From NCBI GenBank assembly GCA_014728035.1, contig WJMJ01000059.1:124001-188000 (forward strand): 64,000 bases of DNA, in the 5' to 3' direction. Position numbers and translations under genes: made by a program. The notes below the pieces were generated by a model. It saw only the letters and a program-made list of their open reading frames with translations, did not search any database and had not been told where the DNA came from. Source of the DNA: Promethearchaeota archaeon (GTDB lineage: Archaea; Asgardarchaeota; Thorarchaeia; Thorarchaeales; Thorarchaeaceae). This document shows positions 44,787 through 53,928 of this stretch, piece by piece (position 1 is the first letter of the stretch; every line of letters begins with the position of its first letter).

Positions 44787-45815
44787 TCAAAGATACGTAA
44801 GAAGAAGAAATACTACGGTTCCATATGCAAGTACTGCTTGAATAAGCATAAGCAGCCGAACGTTCTTCTTTTCTGTTATCTTATTTGATAAGTGTGGAAA
44901 CAACCAATACATTGTGAATGGTCCAGTTACTTCAAGTGTGCCATCATTTCTCACATTTGCAAATTTTGCATATTCAATTCCTGTCTTTTTAACATATAAT
45001 CTATAAAACAGATACATTACAAAATTTAGTAGAAATGGCATGTAGAGCATTATAGCGAGTCTATCCATGTTTCCTATTATCAGTGCCGCTGCTAGCGTTG
45101 CACCAATAGGCAAACGACCAACATCACCCGGAAGTATTTTCGCGGGAAACCGATTGAAAACAAAAAAAGCGCTAACAGCTCCAAAGAGAGCAGCTGCAAC
45201 TATTCCCGAGTCCATTAGTATACTTGTTGACTCATCAGTAAGCACTTGTGTCATTATACTATAAATGATGACTGCAGAAGAGTTGATAGCAGCTAATCCC
45301 GATTCGAGTCCATTCATTCCTCCATACATATTTGTTGAATCAATGATGAAAGTCATCATTAATGGCACAACTGCTAAAGGATATAGTATACCCAAATCTA
45401 TTGTACCGATTAACGGTATATTCATAGTTCTCGTACCAACTTGTAGTGCTATCATTGGGATTGAAGCCACGAGTGGAAGAACTACTTTTGTTCTATTTCG
45501 AAAATCTAAGTTATCATCGAGTATTCCAATCATGCTTGCCATTAAAATTGAAACAAGTGCTGCAAGCAGAGCTGGATTGACAGTTTCAGATTGCTCCAGA
45601 AACGAGGTCATCCCGATCACAATAAGGAGTCCCGTAACAATTGCAAAAAGAATCACAAATCCTCCACCCTTTGGGACTTTTGGACGGTCAATTTTATGAA
45701 CGTCTTCTCCGTAAATTCCTTTTTCTTCCAGCATCTGAATTGTTCCGGGTGTGAATATGATTACAATCAGAAAAGATGTGATTGCAGCTACAAGAATCGA
45801 TAACACGGTTGACAC
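44787..45815 (-). CDS. ALG7/MraY-family N-acetylhexosamine-1-phosphate transferase
   Basis: 342 residues and about ten membrane helices. It would transfer GlcNAc-1-phosphate (or a similar sugar-phosphate) from UDP-sugar to dolichyl phosphate, the first step of N-glycan assembly. Family motifs are DRPKVPKGGG (43-52), the Asp pair in GILDDNLDF (100-101), NMYGGMNGLE (162-171, like the NxxxxGINGLE of ALG7) and FPAKILPGDVG (223-233). The NxxxGxNGLE form is nearer eukaryotic ALG7 and archaeal AglH than to bacterial MraY. It is divergent from the ribophorin I-like gene, with 227 bases between; the joint position supports an N-glycosylation role. Confidence 0.85.
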   Translation of the reverse strand: MSTVLSILVAAITSFLIVIIFTPGTIQMLEEKGIYGEDVHKIDRPKVPKGGGFVILFAIVTGLLIVIGMTSFLEQSETVNPALLAALVSILMASMIGILDDNLDFRNRTKVVLPLVASIPMIALQVGTRTMNIPLIGTIDLGILYPLAVVPLMMTFIIDSTNMYGGMNGLESGLAAINSSAVIIYSIMTQVLTDESTSILMDSGIVAAALFGAVSAFFVFNRFPAKILPGDVGRLPIGATLAAALIIGNMDRLAIMLYMPFLLNFVMYLFYRLYVKKTGIEYAKFANVRNDGTLEVTGPFTMYWLFPHLSNKITEKKNVRLLMLIQAVLAYGTVVFLLLTYL

Positions 45816-46042
45816 TCCTTAATATTTTGGTTTACTAACCTTTTTTCAATCTTTGGTAGTCGTGAAAGTTGTACAAATTCCTCATTAGATATGAAAAGAA
45901 TCATTCAGACTATACCAAAATTTTGTTACAATCACTATTCTAACGCAAACTATTTTAACTAACTATCAGCTCGACGCCATTGCACATGGTCGGTTGAATG
46001 AGACCATAGACTATCGACCAAACAGATAACCGGTGATTCATA

Positions 46043-49003
46043 TTGAGCCTGTTGCATAGAAGACTATTCACAATCGTGCTGCTAACACTTTTCGTTTCAA
46101 GTAGTGTTATGACCATGGTTCCTCTTTCGAGTACCCAAAAGATGAATACCGTGACTCACAACACGGGACAGCAAGAAGTTGCGACTATCACTCCGCAAAA
46201 TCTGTCTATCCCCTATGTTGACGAGCATTACGGTCATGCTGATGGAATAATCGATCCAATGGAATATTCATTTCAATATACTGACCCAGTTACAGGAATC
46301 TCCGTTTATCTTGAACATGATTCTGATAATCTATATGTTGGTCTTCTTGCGCCAACAGAAAATTGGGTTGCATTTGGCTGGAAGAACTACAATGAATCCT
46401 TTGAATCTGGTGGGCTTAACGGGAGTGACTTGATTTACGGATATGCTCCTGGCAACCCTCATACTTCGATTCCACGAGTAGTACCCACTGATATAGTGAC
46501 TGTTCACTACGAACTACGTGTCCGAAATGGCACACTTCTTCAAGAAGGGGATGTTCCAGGTATTGATTCTGATACCCCTCTTCAAAACGAGTCCCTCTTA
46601 CAAGGATACAAAGATATGATTGTAGGAATGCGAATTGGTGAGGTTCGCCACTTTATTCTTCCTGCAGAAGAAGCATACAATCGTCCTGGACATCCACTTT
46701 ATGGTAATGATTTGGAATATGTTATTACTCTCTCCCGGATTGGTAGCAATGTAGATAATCCTGCTGATGCTGGAGATATCTATTATCGTGATGCATACGG
46801 TACAGGTACATTCCAATATGCATTCGACTCTAATCAATCTAGGATACTTGAAGCTGGTGGGTCTGATAATGCATCATATACACAATTGGAATACTTCATT
46901 AAAATGAACAGTACTGATTCAAATGATATTCCACTTCTGAATGGGACGGATTTCTCGTATCCATTTGTATTGATGTCCGGACCATCCGAGGATTTGTCCG
47001 ACCTGCCTGATATTCACAGTGATTGGTCAAGCGGAATAAGAATGCAATTTGTTTCTAACACAGCTCCAATGATTGATCCACAAGAGATATCCAACGATGA
47101 TGTGTTAGGGTTTGTGAAGACTATCAAGCTAAATGTGACTGATAATAGCTATGTGCGTCAAGCTTTCTTCAGAGTTGATGATGAAAACTGGACTTCAATG
47201 ACATATAATTTCAAATCTGATTTCTTTGAATATGAAGTAGACCTTTCAACATATGATCTTGGGGAACATACTATGAGTTTCAAAGCTGTTGACCCCTCAA
47301 ACACCAGCAGTTATCTCAGCTATAATGTCACGTTTGATTGGCCTTTCATTCCTTTGTTGGGAATGAAATTGTCTGTTGTACGTACACTGGTCGCTGATGC
47401 ACACCAGCTTATGCGAACTGAAGATGTATTTACTATTCTAAATAATGGATCCGCCCCCATAAATGCAATTGAAATTCTCTTACCCAAAAAGTGGGAATCC
47501 AAGTTACTATCAGTAATGGCTATTGATGGTTCAGGCAGAGAATTGGTTGTTACAAGGCTTGATGATGTTAACAACATGTTCCATTGGCGAGTAGCATTCT
47601 TTGAACCAATAGGGTTTGAAGAAAGCAAATCGTTCACATTCAAGACATATTTGCATTCAATTCATGAGCTTGTAAACTTCGATGAGCGAATCTATGATTT
47701 GCGCTATCTTGGCATTCCTGTCGTACCTTACATTCTAACAGAGGCAAAATTCGACATCCAATTACACGATAGTGATGAACTACAAGATGCCAGTCCTAAG
47801 TTTACAATGCGTGCAGTTGAGCCAATGTATATCAGAGAGGTTGAATTCTCCTTCTATTCTATTATACCCCTTCTCAAAGCTGATCGCAAAACAACTGTTT
47901 CTGTAGGTGCTTGGGGCTGGATGCATTACGCAGAGGAGATTACCATTGTCAACATCGGCTCATCCAAAGAAAACTCGTTGAATTTCCAAGTTCCTGCCTA
48001 TGCTGATGGAATAAAGATATACGACCAAGTAGGAATTCTTAGAGCATCTCAGTGGTCATTCTCTGAAACTTATGAGTTTAACAGGTCAACATCTATTAAC
48101 ATCAATCTAAACTCTGACCGATTTGGTTCTAATGGATTGATGCCTGGATACAGATATACCTTTTATCTCGATTATGCGGTCCAGACAATGAATTATGAAG
48201 ACATTATTCCCACTGGATCACAATTAGAAATCCCAATGGGAACCCTTGGAAATGTACTTGTTCATAAACATGTTGTTGATGTGAAATTGCCCATTGGCAT
48301 CAATATTCTGCAAGCTACTGATGGTTATCGTTTGTTATTTGGTGTATTTGATTTCACCTTAAGATACTCCACATACAATACAACCCGTTACAATCCAGCT
48401 ACAATTTGGGTACTGCAGCAATCTGGTGTCAGTATTCTGGCTCGTCCAATCCTCTTCGCATTAATTTTTGGAATGGTTGCTGCAATATATGTTGCAGGTA
48501 GACGGTATCAGCTAGCTAATAGAGACCTATCTGACCTAGATGAGGAAGAAGCATCCACTGTTGGATATACCGGTCCACCAACCAGTCTGATTCGTGATTA
48601 TGCAAATCTATTTTCACGAAAAACAGCACTAGATATGGATCTTGAAAAACTTGAATCATCTCGGCGTCGTGGAAAAGTCACGAAGAAGGAATATCTTCTA
48701 AGAGAGAAGGATATCAAAAGCCAATTGCGAGACATTGCTTCCGAATTGCCTGAGCTTCGAGACAAACTGGTTTCCTACGGTGGACGCTATCGCGAGATGG
48801 TTTCTACGTTAGAACTGGAGGAAGAAAAGATTCAGGGCGCAAAAGCTGGGCTTAGACAGCTTCTCATTCGCCGTAAGAAACAGAGAGTAAGTCGAGTCGC
48901 TTTTGAAAGATCGCGTCAAGATTATCTGAAGACTATTTCAAAGTCTACTACCACAATTGACCGGATACTCTTGAATCTCCAAGAAGAAGCTGGGGAGGAC
49001 TAA
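46043..49003 (+). CDS. Ribophorin I (OST1)-like protein with DOMON and FKBP domains
   Basis: 986 residues. Signal segment (about 8-28); DOMON-like strands (about 60-135 and 240-336), between which an FKBP-type peptidyl-prolyl isomerase domain is inserted (about 147-233: VTVHYELRV, LLQGYKDMIVGMRIGE, LPAEEAY); an Ig-like domain (340-432); then about 440-790 resembling ribophorin I, notably VGAWGWMHYAEEITIVNIGS against the SHWGNIAVEENVDLKHTG of the human protein, and GIKIYDQVGIL against VYYRDEIGNV. One membrane helix (798-817) and a 165-residue cytoplasmic coiled coil end it, as in OST1. Many N-x-S/T sites lie outside. The start is TTG with GGTGAT 5 bases upstream. Confidence 0.7.
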   Translation: MSLLHRRLFTIVLLTLFVSSSVMTMVPLSSTQKMNTVTHNTGQQEVATITPQNLSIPYVDEHYGHADGIIDPMEYSFQYTDPVTGISVYLEHDSDNLYVGLLAPTENWVAFGWKNYNESFESGGLNGSDLIYGYAPGNPHTSIPRVVPTDIVTVHYELRVRNGTLLQEGDVPGIDSDTPLQNESLLQGYKDMIVGMRIGEVRHFILPAEEAYNRPGHPLYGNDLEYVITLSRIGSNVDNPADAGDIYYRDAYGTGTFQYAFDSNQSRILEAGGSDNASYTQLEYFIKMNSTDSNDIPLLNGTDFSYPFVLMSGPSEDLSDLPDIHSDWSSGIRMQFVSNTAPMIDPQEISNDDVLGFVKTIKLNVTDNSYVRQAFFRVDDENWTSMTYNFKSDFFEYEVDLSTYDLGEHTMSFKAVDPSNTSSYLSYNVTFDWPFIPLLGMKLSVVRTLVADAHQLMRTEDVFTILNNGSAPINAIEILLPKKWESKLLSVMAIDGSGRELVVTRLDDVNNMFHWRVAFFEPIGFEESKSFTFKTYLHSIHELVNFDERIYDLRYLGIPVVPYILTEAKFDIQLHDSDELQDASPKFTMRAVEPMYIREVEFSFYSIIPLLKADRKTTVSVGAWGWMHYAEEITIVNIGSSKENSLNFQVPAYADGIKIYDQVGILRASQWSFSETYEFNRSTSININLNSDRFGSNGLMPGYRYTFYLDYAVQTMNYEDIIPTGSQLEIPMGTLGNVLVHKHVVDVKLPIGINILQATDGYRLLFGVFDFTLRYSTYNTTRYNPATIWVLQQSGVSILARPILFALIFGMVAAIYVAGRRYQLANRDLSDLDEEEASTVGYTGPPTSLIRDYANLFSRKTALDMDLEKLESSRRRGKVTKKEYLLREKDIKSQLRDIASELPELRDKLVSYGGRYREMVSTLELEEEKIQGAKAGLRQLLIRRKKQRVSRVAFERSRQDYLKTISKSTTTIDRILLNLQEEAGED

Positions 49004-49080
49004 AACCTCCTCAATTTCCTCCTTAGGAATCCTTATCAAATCTTAAGTCATGATGTCTGTCCCCTTTGGGGGGCATTATC

Positions 49081-49950
49081 ATGACTACAATCCCTTCTTT
49101 GAAGCGTAACCAAATCAGTGCGCGCGAAATGTTAGAGCCTGATACTAAAGCTCTTGAGCTGTATCAATACCTTACTGCTTCTCCTAAAGTACAATCCTAT
49201 TTGCGAACTGCAAATAGAATGGCTGTTTCACGATTGGGTTATACTGACCATGGACCAGTACATGCCCAAGTTGCAACTTGGAATGCATTGAAGGTATTTG
49301 AAATCTTGGAGAAGACATTCAAACCAAATATTGTTGCTGAGGGGATTGGAGATATAGATGATGCCAAACTGATCATCCTCGCATCTACCTATCTGCATGA
49401 TATAGGCATGGTAATTCACAGAACTGAACATAATCAAGCCGCTGTTTACCTTGCATCACAAATTCTTGAGCCTAAACTTGTAGAAATTTATGATGATCCA
49501 GGTATGGCCACTGATATTTTGTCATTTATTCTCCATGGTATCTATTCTCATGATGATGATACTCAATGCCTTACTTTTGAAGCTGGAATAACCAAACTTG
49601 GTGATGGAGCTGATTTAACAAAAGGGCGTACCATCGTACCATATCAAAAAGGAAAAGTGGATATCCATTCGGTAAGTGCACTAGCAATCAATAATGTTTT
49701 GTTCGATCATGGTAAAAATCATCCGTTACAGATTACTGTTGCAATGGACAATCCTGCAGGTGTTTTCCAAGTACAAGCTGTACTAGAGAAAAAAATTTCC
49801 ACATCTGGTTTAGGCGATCATATTTCTATTGATGTGCTTGTTAATGGGGATCGATTAATTCTTTCACAGGTTAAGAGACTCTTTCGTGTTCAATTAGAAG
49901 ATTCTGTTGAATCAATTGGCATGAAAAGAGGAAACAAGACTGAAGAATAG
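49081..49950 (+). CDS. HD-superfamily phosphohydrolase
   Basis: 289 residues. The metal-binding HD core is seen in YTDHGPVHA, LASTYLHDIGM (HD pair) and ILHGIYSH, then KLGDGADL. The family hydrolyses phosphate esters of nucleotides, but the substrate cannot be told. A GGGGGG ribosome site precedes this ATG; an in-frame start at 49066 falls within the G-run and is rejected. Its 3' end converges on the tRNA-Gln gene. Confidence 0.8.
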   Translation: MTTIPSLKRNQISAREMLEPDTKALELYQYLTASPKVQSYLRTANRMAVSRLGYTDHGPVHAQVATWNALKVFEILEKTFKPNIVAEGIGDIDDAKLIILASTYLHDIGMVIHRTEHNQAAVYLASQILEPKLVEIYDDPGMATDILSFILHGIYSHDDDTQCLTFEAGITKLGDGADLTKGRTIVPYQKGKVDIHSVSALAINNVLFDHGKNHPLQITVAMDNPAGVFQVQAVLEKKISTSGLGDHISIDVLVNGDRLILSQVKRLFRVQLEDSVESIGMKRGNKTEE

Positions 49951-49970
49951 AACGAATCCATTGTGAATGA

Positions 49971-50078
49971 TGGTAGCCCCGCCAGGACTCGAACCTGGGT
50001 CGTCGGGAGCTTTCATCGGGCAGTACGGAACTAGCCGATACCAAAACCCGATATGATGGACCGCTACACCACGGGGCT
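49971..50078 (-). tRNA. tRNA-Gln (TTG) with 32-base intron
   Basis: Acceptor stem AGCCCCG/CGGGGCT, T arm CCAGG-TTCGAGT-CCTGG, anticodon stem TCGGG/CCCGA, loop TTTTGGT with anticodon TTG. A 32-base intron (50009-50040) sits after base 37, the canonical archaeal position, and contains its own hairpin (ATCGG/CCGAT). The mature length is 73 plus an encoded CCA (49971-49973). The first base of the tRNA lies inside the TAG stop codon of the trm112-like gene, so 5' processing by RNase P must act on that mRNA if they share a transcript. Confidence 0.92.
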
Positions 50079-50394
50079 ATTCTTCTTGGATTCCGAAAGG
50101 CTTTCCACCCTTAAGAATTTCTGTTGGAATTCTTCCTTTCCATTTCTCAAGGAATTTAGTCTCTTCAATGCGTTGCTTTCCTTCCAGCCTTTGTTCATCA
50201 GGAAGCATACAGACAATCCCATCTATTACAGGATACCATCTGCCGCATTTTGGACAGGTTACCAATGCCTCATCAATTTCTGTGACTGAGTCATTGTCTA
50301 TTTTAATCTCGTGCTGTGTATATATTTCAAGATTAAGTTTACTTCGACAATCTTCAGCAGGACATGCTAATATATCCATCAGCCACATTTTCAA
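50077..50394 (-). CDS. Trm112-like methyltransferase activator
   Basis: 105 residues. Trm112 proteins are zinc-binding partners that activate methyltransferases acting on tRNA, rRNA and release factors. It has the opening MWLMDILACPAEDCRSKL, a central helical insert, and CPKCGRWYPVIDGIVCMLP, which is the family signature. The TTG at 50394 has AGGTGA 5 bases upstream; ATG 50388 is the next choice, while a GTG at 50424 lies too far upstream. The stop overlaps the first two bases of tRNA-Gln. No methyltransferase partner is adjacent. Confidence 0.85.
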   Translation of the reverse strand: MKMWLMDILACPAEDCRSKLNLEIYTQHEIKIDNDSVTEIDEALVTCPKCGRWYPVIDGIVCMLPDEQRLEGKQRIEETKFLEKWKGRIPTEILKGGKPFGIQEE

Positions 50395-50534
50395 CTTGGT
50401 CACCTGTGATTCGTATAGCGTCACGTAGGGATTTAAAAACTATTCTGGCGGTTACGAACTCAGTAACAAAATCAAAGGAGTTAGCTAAGAACTCTTCAAT
50501 CTTATCAACTCAAAATGATTTGGTGGTTTTCGAT

Positions 50535-51935
50535 ATGGAATGGACGCATCCTTGGTTACCTATCACATATGAAACACAGAATCAAATGCTAGAGGCAATC
50601 TCAAAGGAAAAGTTAGACGATTTGTTCTGTAATATTCCTGATAAATTCAGACTAAAGCGCGACTTGAAATTACCCACTTCCCATTCTGAATATGAAGTAG
50701 CAAAACGATTGCAGGAACTTGCATCAAAAAACCATCCTGCTGATAATGGTCGAGTGTTCATAGGTTCTGGTGTTTATCCTCATTATATCCCTCACGTTGT
50801 TCCAGCTCTTGCAGGCCGCTCTGAATTCGTCACGTCCTATACGAGTTACCAACCTGAAATTAGCCAAGGCATGCTTCAAACTCTGTTCGAGTATCAAAGC
50901 ATGTTAGCGGAGATACTCCAAATAGAAGTAGTGAATTCTTCAATGTATGATATGGCCACGGCACTTGGTGAAGCGGCAAGAATGACTGCACGAGTGAATA
51001 AAAAACGTGATCGATTCTTGATTCCCAGTAGTATGAATCCAGAGTTCTGCAAGGTTCTTCAAACATATACTGAACCAGCAGATATTGAGGTTGAACAGAT
51101 TGACTACGACAAAAATACTGGTCTTATGGATCTCTCTGATTTGGAATCACGTCTAAATGAAGACGTTGCTGGAGTATACTTAGAAAACCCAAGCTATCTT
51201 GGCTTTATTGAAACTCAAGTTGATGCTATCAGCAAAATGGCTCATGATGCAGGTGCTCTATTGGTAGCTGGAGTCGATATTCTCTCACTGGGTCTCTTAC
51301 GACCTCCTGGTGAGTATGGTGCCGATATAGTAATTGCCGAAGGTCAACCCCTCGGTTCTCCCATGTCTTATGGTGGGCCCCTTCTTGGTATATTTGGATG
51401 TAAAATGGAAAGAAAACTGGTATACCAAATGCCTGGCCGATTGGTTGGACTGACTAGAACTGAAGAGGAACCCTATGAACGTGGATATGTGCTAACTCTT
51501 AGTCCCCGAGAGCAACATATTCGTCGTGAGAAAGCAACAAGCAATATTTGTTCCAATCAAGCTTTGGCAGCGGTAACTGCTGCAGTTTATTTATCCACTA
51601 TTGGCCCAACTGGCTTATATGAACTAAGTAAAAGTATAGCATACAAGTCTAATTATGTTGCTAAGAAATTGAATGAAATTTCTGGTGTAGTTTCACCTGC
51701 CATTGGTGATTCAATATGGCGGGAATTTGTTGTACAATTCAATGATGGAGTATCTGCTGAAGACGTGCATGATGCCCTACTCGCTAATAATTTACATGGT
51801 GGTAAGATTCTATCTACCGTATTTCCAGAACTAGGTGAGTCTATGCTCCTTTGTGTAACAGAATTGCACGATTTACAGACGATTGAAGAATTAATAGAAA
51901 CAATATCTGGTATATTTCAAAATGGAGGTGCTTAG
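50535..51935 (+). CDS. gcvPA: Glycine dehydrogenase (decarboxylating) subunit 1
   Basis: 466 residues; the N-terminal half of the split P-protein of the glycine cleavage system. Typical stretches are THPWLPITYETQNQMLEAI, GSGVYPHYIPHVV, TSYTSYQPEISQG, and LTLSPREQHIRREKATSNICSNQ. The ATG at 50535 has GGTGG 8 bases upstream and fits the family start; frames open further upstream are not coding. gcvPB follows 2 bases after the stop. gcvT and gcvH are not in the window. Confidence 0.93.
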   Translation: MEWTHPWLPITYETQNQMLEAISKEKLDDLFCNIPDKFRLKRDLKLPTSHSEYEVAKRLQELASKNHPADNGRVFIGSGVYPHYIPHVVPALAGRSEFVTSYTSYQPEISQGMLQTLFEYQSMLAEILQIEVVNSSMYDMATALGEAARMTARVNKKRDRFLIPSSMNPEFCKVLQTYTEPADIEVEQIDYDKNTGLMDLSDLESRLNEDVAGVYLENPSYLGFIETQVDAISKMAHDAGALLVAGVDILSLGLLRPPGEYGADIVIAEGQPLGSPMSYGGPLLGIFGCKMERKLVYQMPGRLVGLTRTEEEPYERGYVLTLSPREQHIRREKATSNICSNQALAAVTAAVYLSTIGPTGLYELSKSIAYKSNYVAKKLNEISGVVSPAIGDSIWREFVVQFNDGVSAEDVHDALLANNLHGGKILSTVFPELGESMLLCVTELHDLQTIEELIETISGIFQNGGA

Positions 51936-51937
51936 AA

Positions 51938-53494
51938 TTGAAGAACGAATATCTACTGGACAGAAAGGTTCGTCAAGCAAGATGGGATGAACCACTATTA
52001 TTTGAACGTTCAAATCCTGGCGTGTTAGCTCATCAAGTTCCGAAACTTGAACAAGAGATTCAGGATGCCTTTGGATCCTTGGACTCGATTATTCCAAAAT
52101 CAATGAAACGAGAGTCAGCTCCCAATCTTCCCGAGGTTTCTGAGTTACAGGTTGTCCGTCATTTCACTCGTTTATCACAAATGAATTTCTCAGTTAGTCT
52201 TGGCACTTATCCTTTGGGAAGTTGTACAATGAAATACAACCCTTTAATCAATGAATCCGCAGCATCCCTATCTGGATTCGCTTGGTTACATCCACATCAA
52301 GATTTACGTCAATGTCAAGGTGCTTTAGAATTAATGTGGGAGCTGGAGCAATGGCTAGCTGAAATTACTGGTATGGATGCAGTAACGCTCCAACCAGCAG
52401 CCGGTGCACAAGGTGAGTTTACTGGTGTTATGATAATGCGAGAATACCATCGTTGCATTACTAAAGAGTGTGAACAAAGACATGAGATGCTTATTCCAGA
52501 CGCTGCTCATGGAACAAACCCAGCTTCTGCTGCAATGGCTGGATATAACGTAGTAGTTGTTCCTTCAAGTGATGAAGGACTTGTTGATTTAGACGCACTC
52601 AAGGAATCTGCAGGCCCTAACACAGCTGGGCTCATGCTTACAAATCCCAACACTATCGGTGTATTTGAGAAAGACATTGCTGAGATTGCAGGAATCGTAC
52701 ACGATGCTGGAGGTTTACTATATTATGATGGAGCTAATTTCAATGCAATAATGGGTGTTGTCAGGCCTGGTGATATGGGCTTTGATGTCGTACATCTCAA
52801 TCTTCACAAGACAATGTCGACACCTCATGGCGGGGGTGGGCCTGGGTCTGGACCTGTAGGAGTAAACGAAGAACTTGCCGAGTTTCTCCCAGTCCCTCGT
52901 ATCATTAAAGAGGAGGATGGAACCTTTGGTCTTGACTATGACCTTCCTCGCTCCATTGGAAAAGTTAAGGGATTCTTTGGTAATTTTGGAATGCTGGTCC
53001 GTGCGTATTCCTACATCTATTCACTAGGTTATCAGGGTCTCCATCGTGCATCTGAGGTAGCTGTACTTAATGCAAATTATGTGGCCTATCATATCCGTAA
53101 GATTCGTGGATTCTCTCTCCCTTATTCTCAAGATGATCCTCGAATGCACGAGTGTGTCATTTCAGCGGAAAAGTTGAAAGATGATACTGGAATTACTGCA
53201 ATGGATGTTGCCAAACGTCTACTAGATTTTGGAATCCATTCCCCCACCGTGTATTTTCCACTCATCGTTCCTGAAGCTTTGATGATAGAGCCCACAGAAA
53301 CTGAATCAAAACAGGATTTAGATAGGTTAATTTCAGCTTTCCAAACCATATCTGACGAGGCATATTCTACCCCTGATATTGTGAAAAATGCACCCACATC
53401 AACTGCTCTTCGTAAGCTTGATGAATATCGTGCAGCTCACCCAAAAACTCTTACATTATCTTGGAAGATGCATTTGGAGAAAAATGAGGAGTAA
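51938..53494 (+). CDS. gcvPB: Glycine dehydrogenase (decarboxylating) subunit 2
   Basis: 518 residues; the PLP-binding half of P-protein. The Schiff-base lysine is in HLNLHKTMSTPHGGGGPG. PLGSCTMKYNP and AAHGTNPASAAMAGY are further family marks. The start is TTG with GGAGGT 9 bases upstream, inside the end of gcvPA. Together with PA it decarboxylates glycine and loads aminomethyl onto H-protein, or runs in reverse in glycine synthesis. Confidence 0.94.
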   Translation: MKNEYLLDRKVRQARWDEPLLFERSNPGVLAHQVPKLEQEIQDAFGSLDSIIPKSMKRESAPNLPEVSELQVVRHFTRLSQMNFSVSLGTYPLGSCTMKYNPLINESAASLSGFAWLHPHQDLRQCQGALELMWELEQWLAEITGMDAVTLQPAAGAQGEFTGVMIMREYHRCITKECEQRHEMLIPDAAHGTNPASAAMAGYNVVVVPSSDEGLVDLDALKESAGPNTAGLMLTNPNTIGVFEKDIAEIAGIVHDAGGLLYYDGANFNAIMGVVRPGDMGFDVVHLNLHKTMSTPHGGGGPGSGPVGVNEELAEFLPVPRIIKEEDGTFGLDYDLPRSIGKVKGFFGNFGMLVRAYSYIYSLGYQGLHRASEVAVLNANYVAYHIRKIRGFSLPYSQDDPRMHECVISAEKLKDDTGITAMDVAKRLLDFGIHSPTVYFPLIVPEALMIEPTETESKQDLDRLISAFQTISDEAYSTPDIVKNAPTSTALRKLDEYRAAHPKTLTLSWKMHLEKNEE

Positions 53495-53548
53495 CTTTTC
53501 TTCTCCAAACCGAAAAAAATACGAATATCTGTTGGTACGGTTATCAAT

Positions 53549-53920
53549 ATGAAATTAGAAAGAATAGTGGATACTCACAAACTCATACTGGATTTTGATT
53601 ATATTGGAAATGACATTCGCGTTTTGATTTATGGAGGCGACCAACATCATATTGGTGGTATTGCGGTTGCTTATTCCACACCAAGTCATTATCGTGATGC
53701 ACTTACAACAAGTGTGAACACTTTAACATTACCTGGGCACAAAGACTACGTCGTTGCTAACTCGGCAGCGGAAAAAATAGCGAGTGCCCTAGAGCAAACC
53801 GTTGTAGTATTGGTTGGAATACATGTTGACAACGCGACCTCTGACCAAATCACTTCAATTGTTTCTGCAGTTGACGATATGGTAGATGAAGTAATTAACC
53901 ACAATCAAAATGCTGAATAA
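53549..53920 (+). CDS. LpdD-like (prenylated-flavin chaperone) domain protein
   Basis: 123 residues: a strand-rich domain with IYGGDQHHIGGIAVAY, PGHKDYVVANSAAEKIA, and VVLVGIHVDNATSDQI. These three signatures match my memory of the LpdD/PAC family, accessory to UbiD-type decarboxylases that use prenylated FMN. No ubiD or ubiX gene is visible here, so the partner would be elsewhere. It is 8 bases from the ubiquitin-fold gene on the same strand. Confidence 0.5.
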   Translation: MKLERIVDTHKLILDFDYIGNDIRVLIYGGDQHHIGGIAVAYSTPSHYRDALTTSVNTLTLPGHKDYVVANSAAEKIASALEQTVVVLVGIHVDNATSDQITSIVSAVDDMVDEVINHNQNAE

Positions 53921-53928
53921 TCTACAAG

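Noticed and set aside
45967..46016. TGGTCG/CGACCA inverted repeat before the ribophorin-like gene
   Set aside because: Six-bp arms with a 22-base loop are weak and could arise by chance; not listed as a regulatory site.
50364..50534. 57-codon extension of glycine dehydrogenase subunit 1
   Set aside because: It overlaps the trm112-like gene on the other strand, lacks family similarity, and GGTGG precedes the internal ATG.
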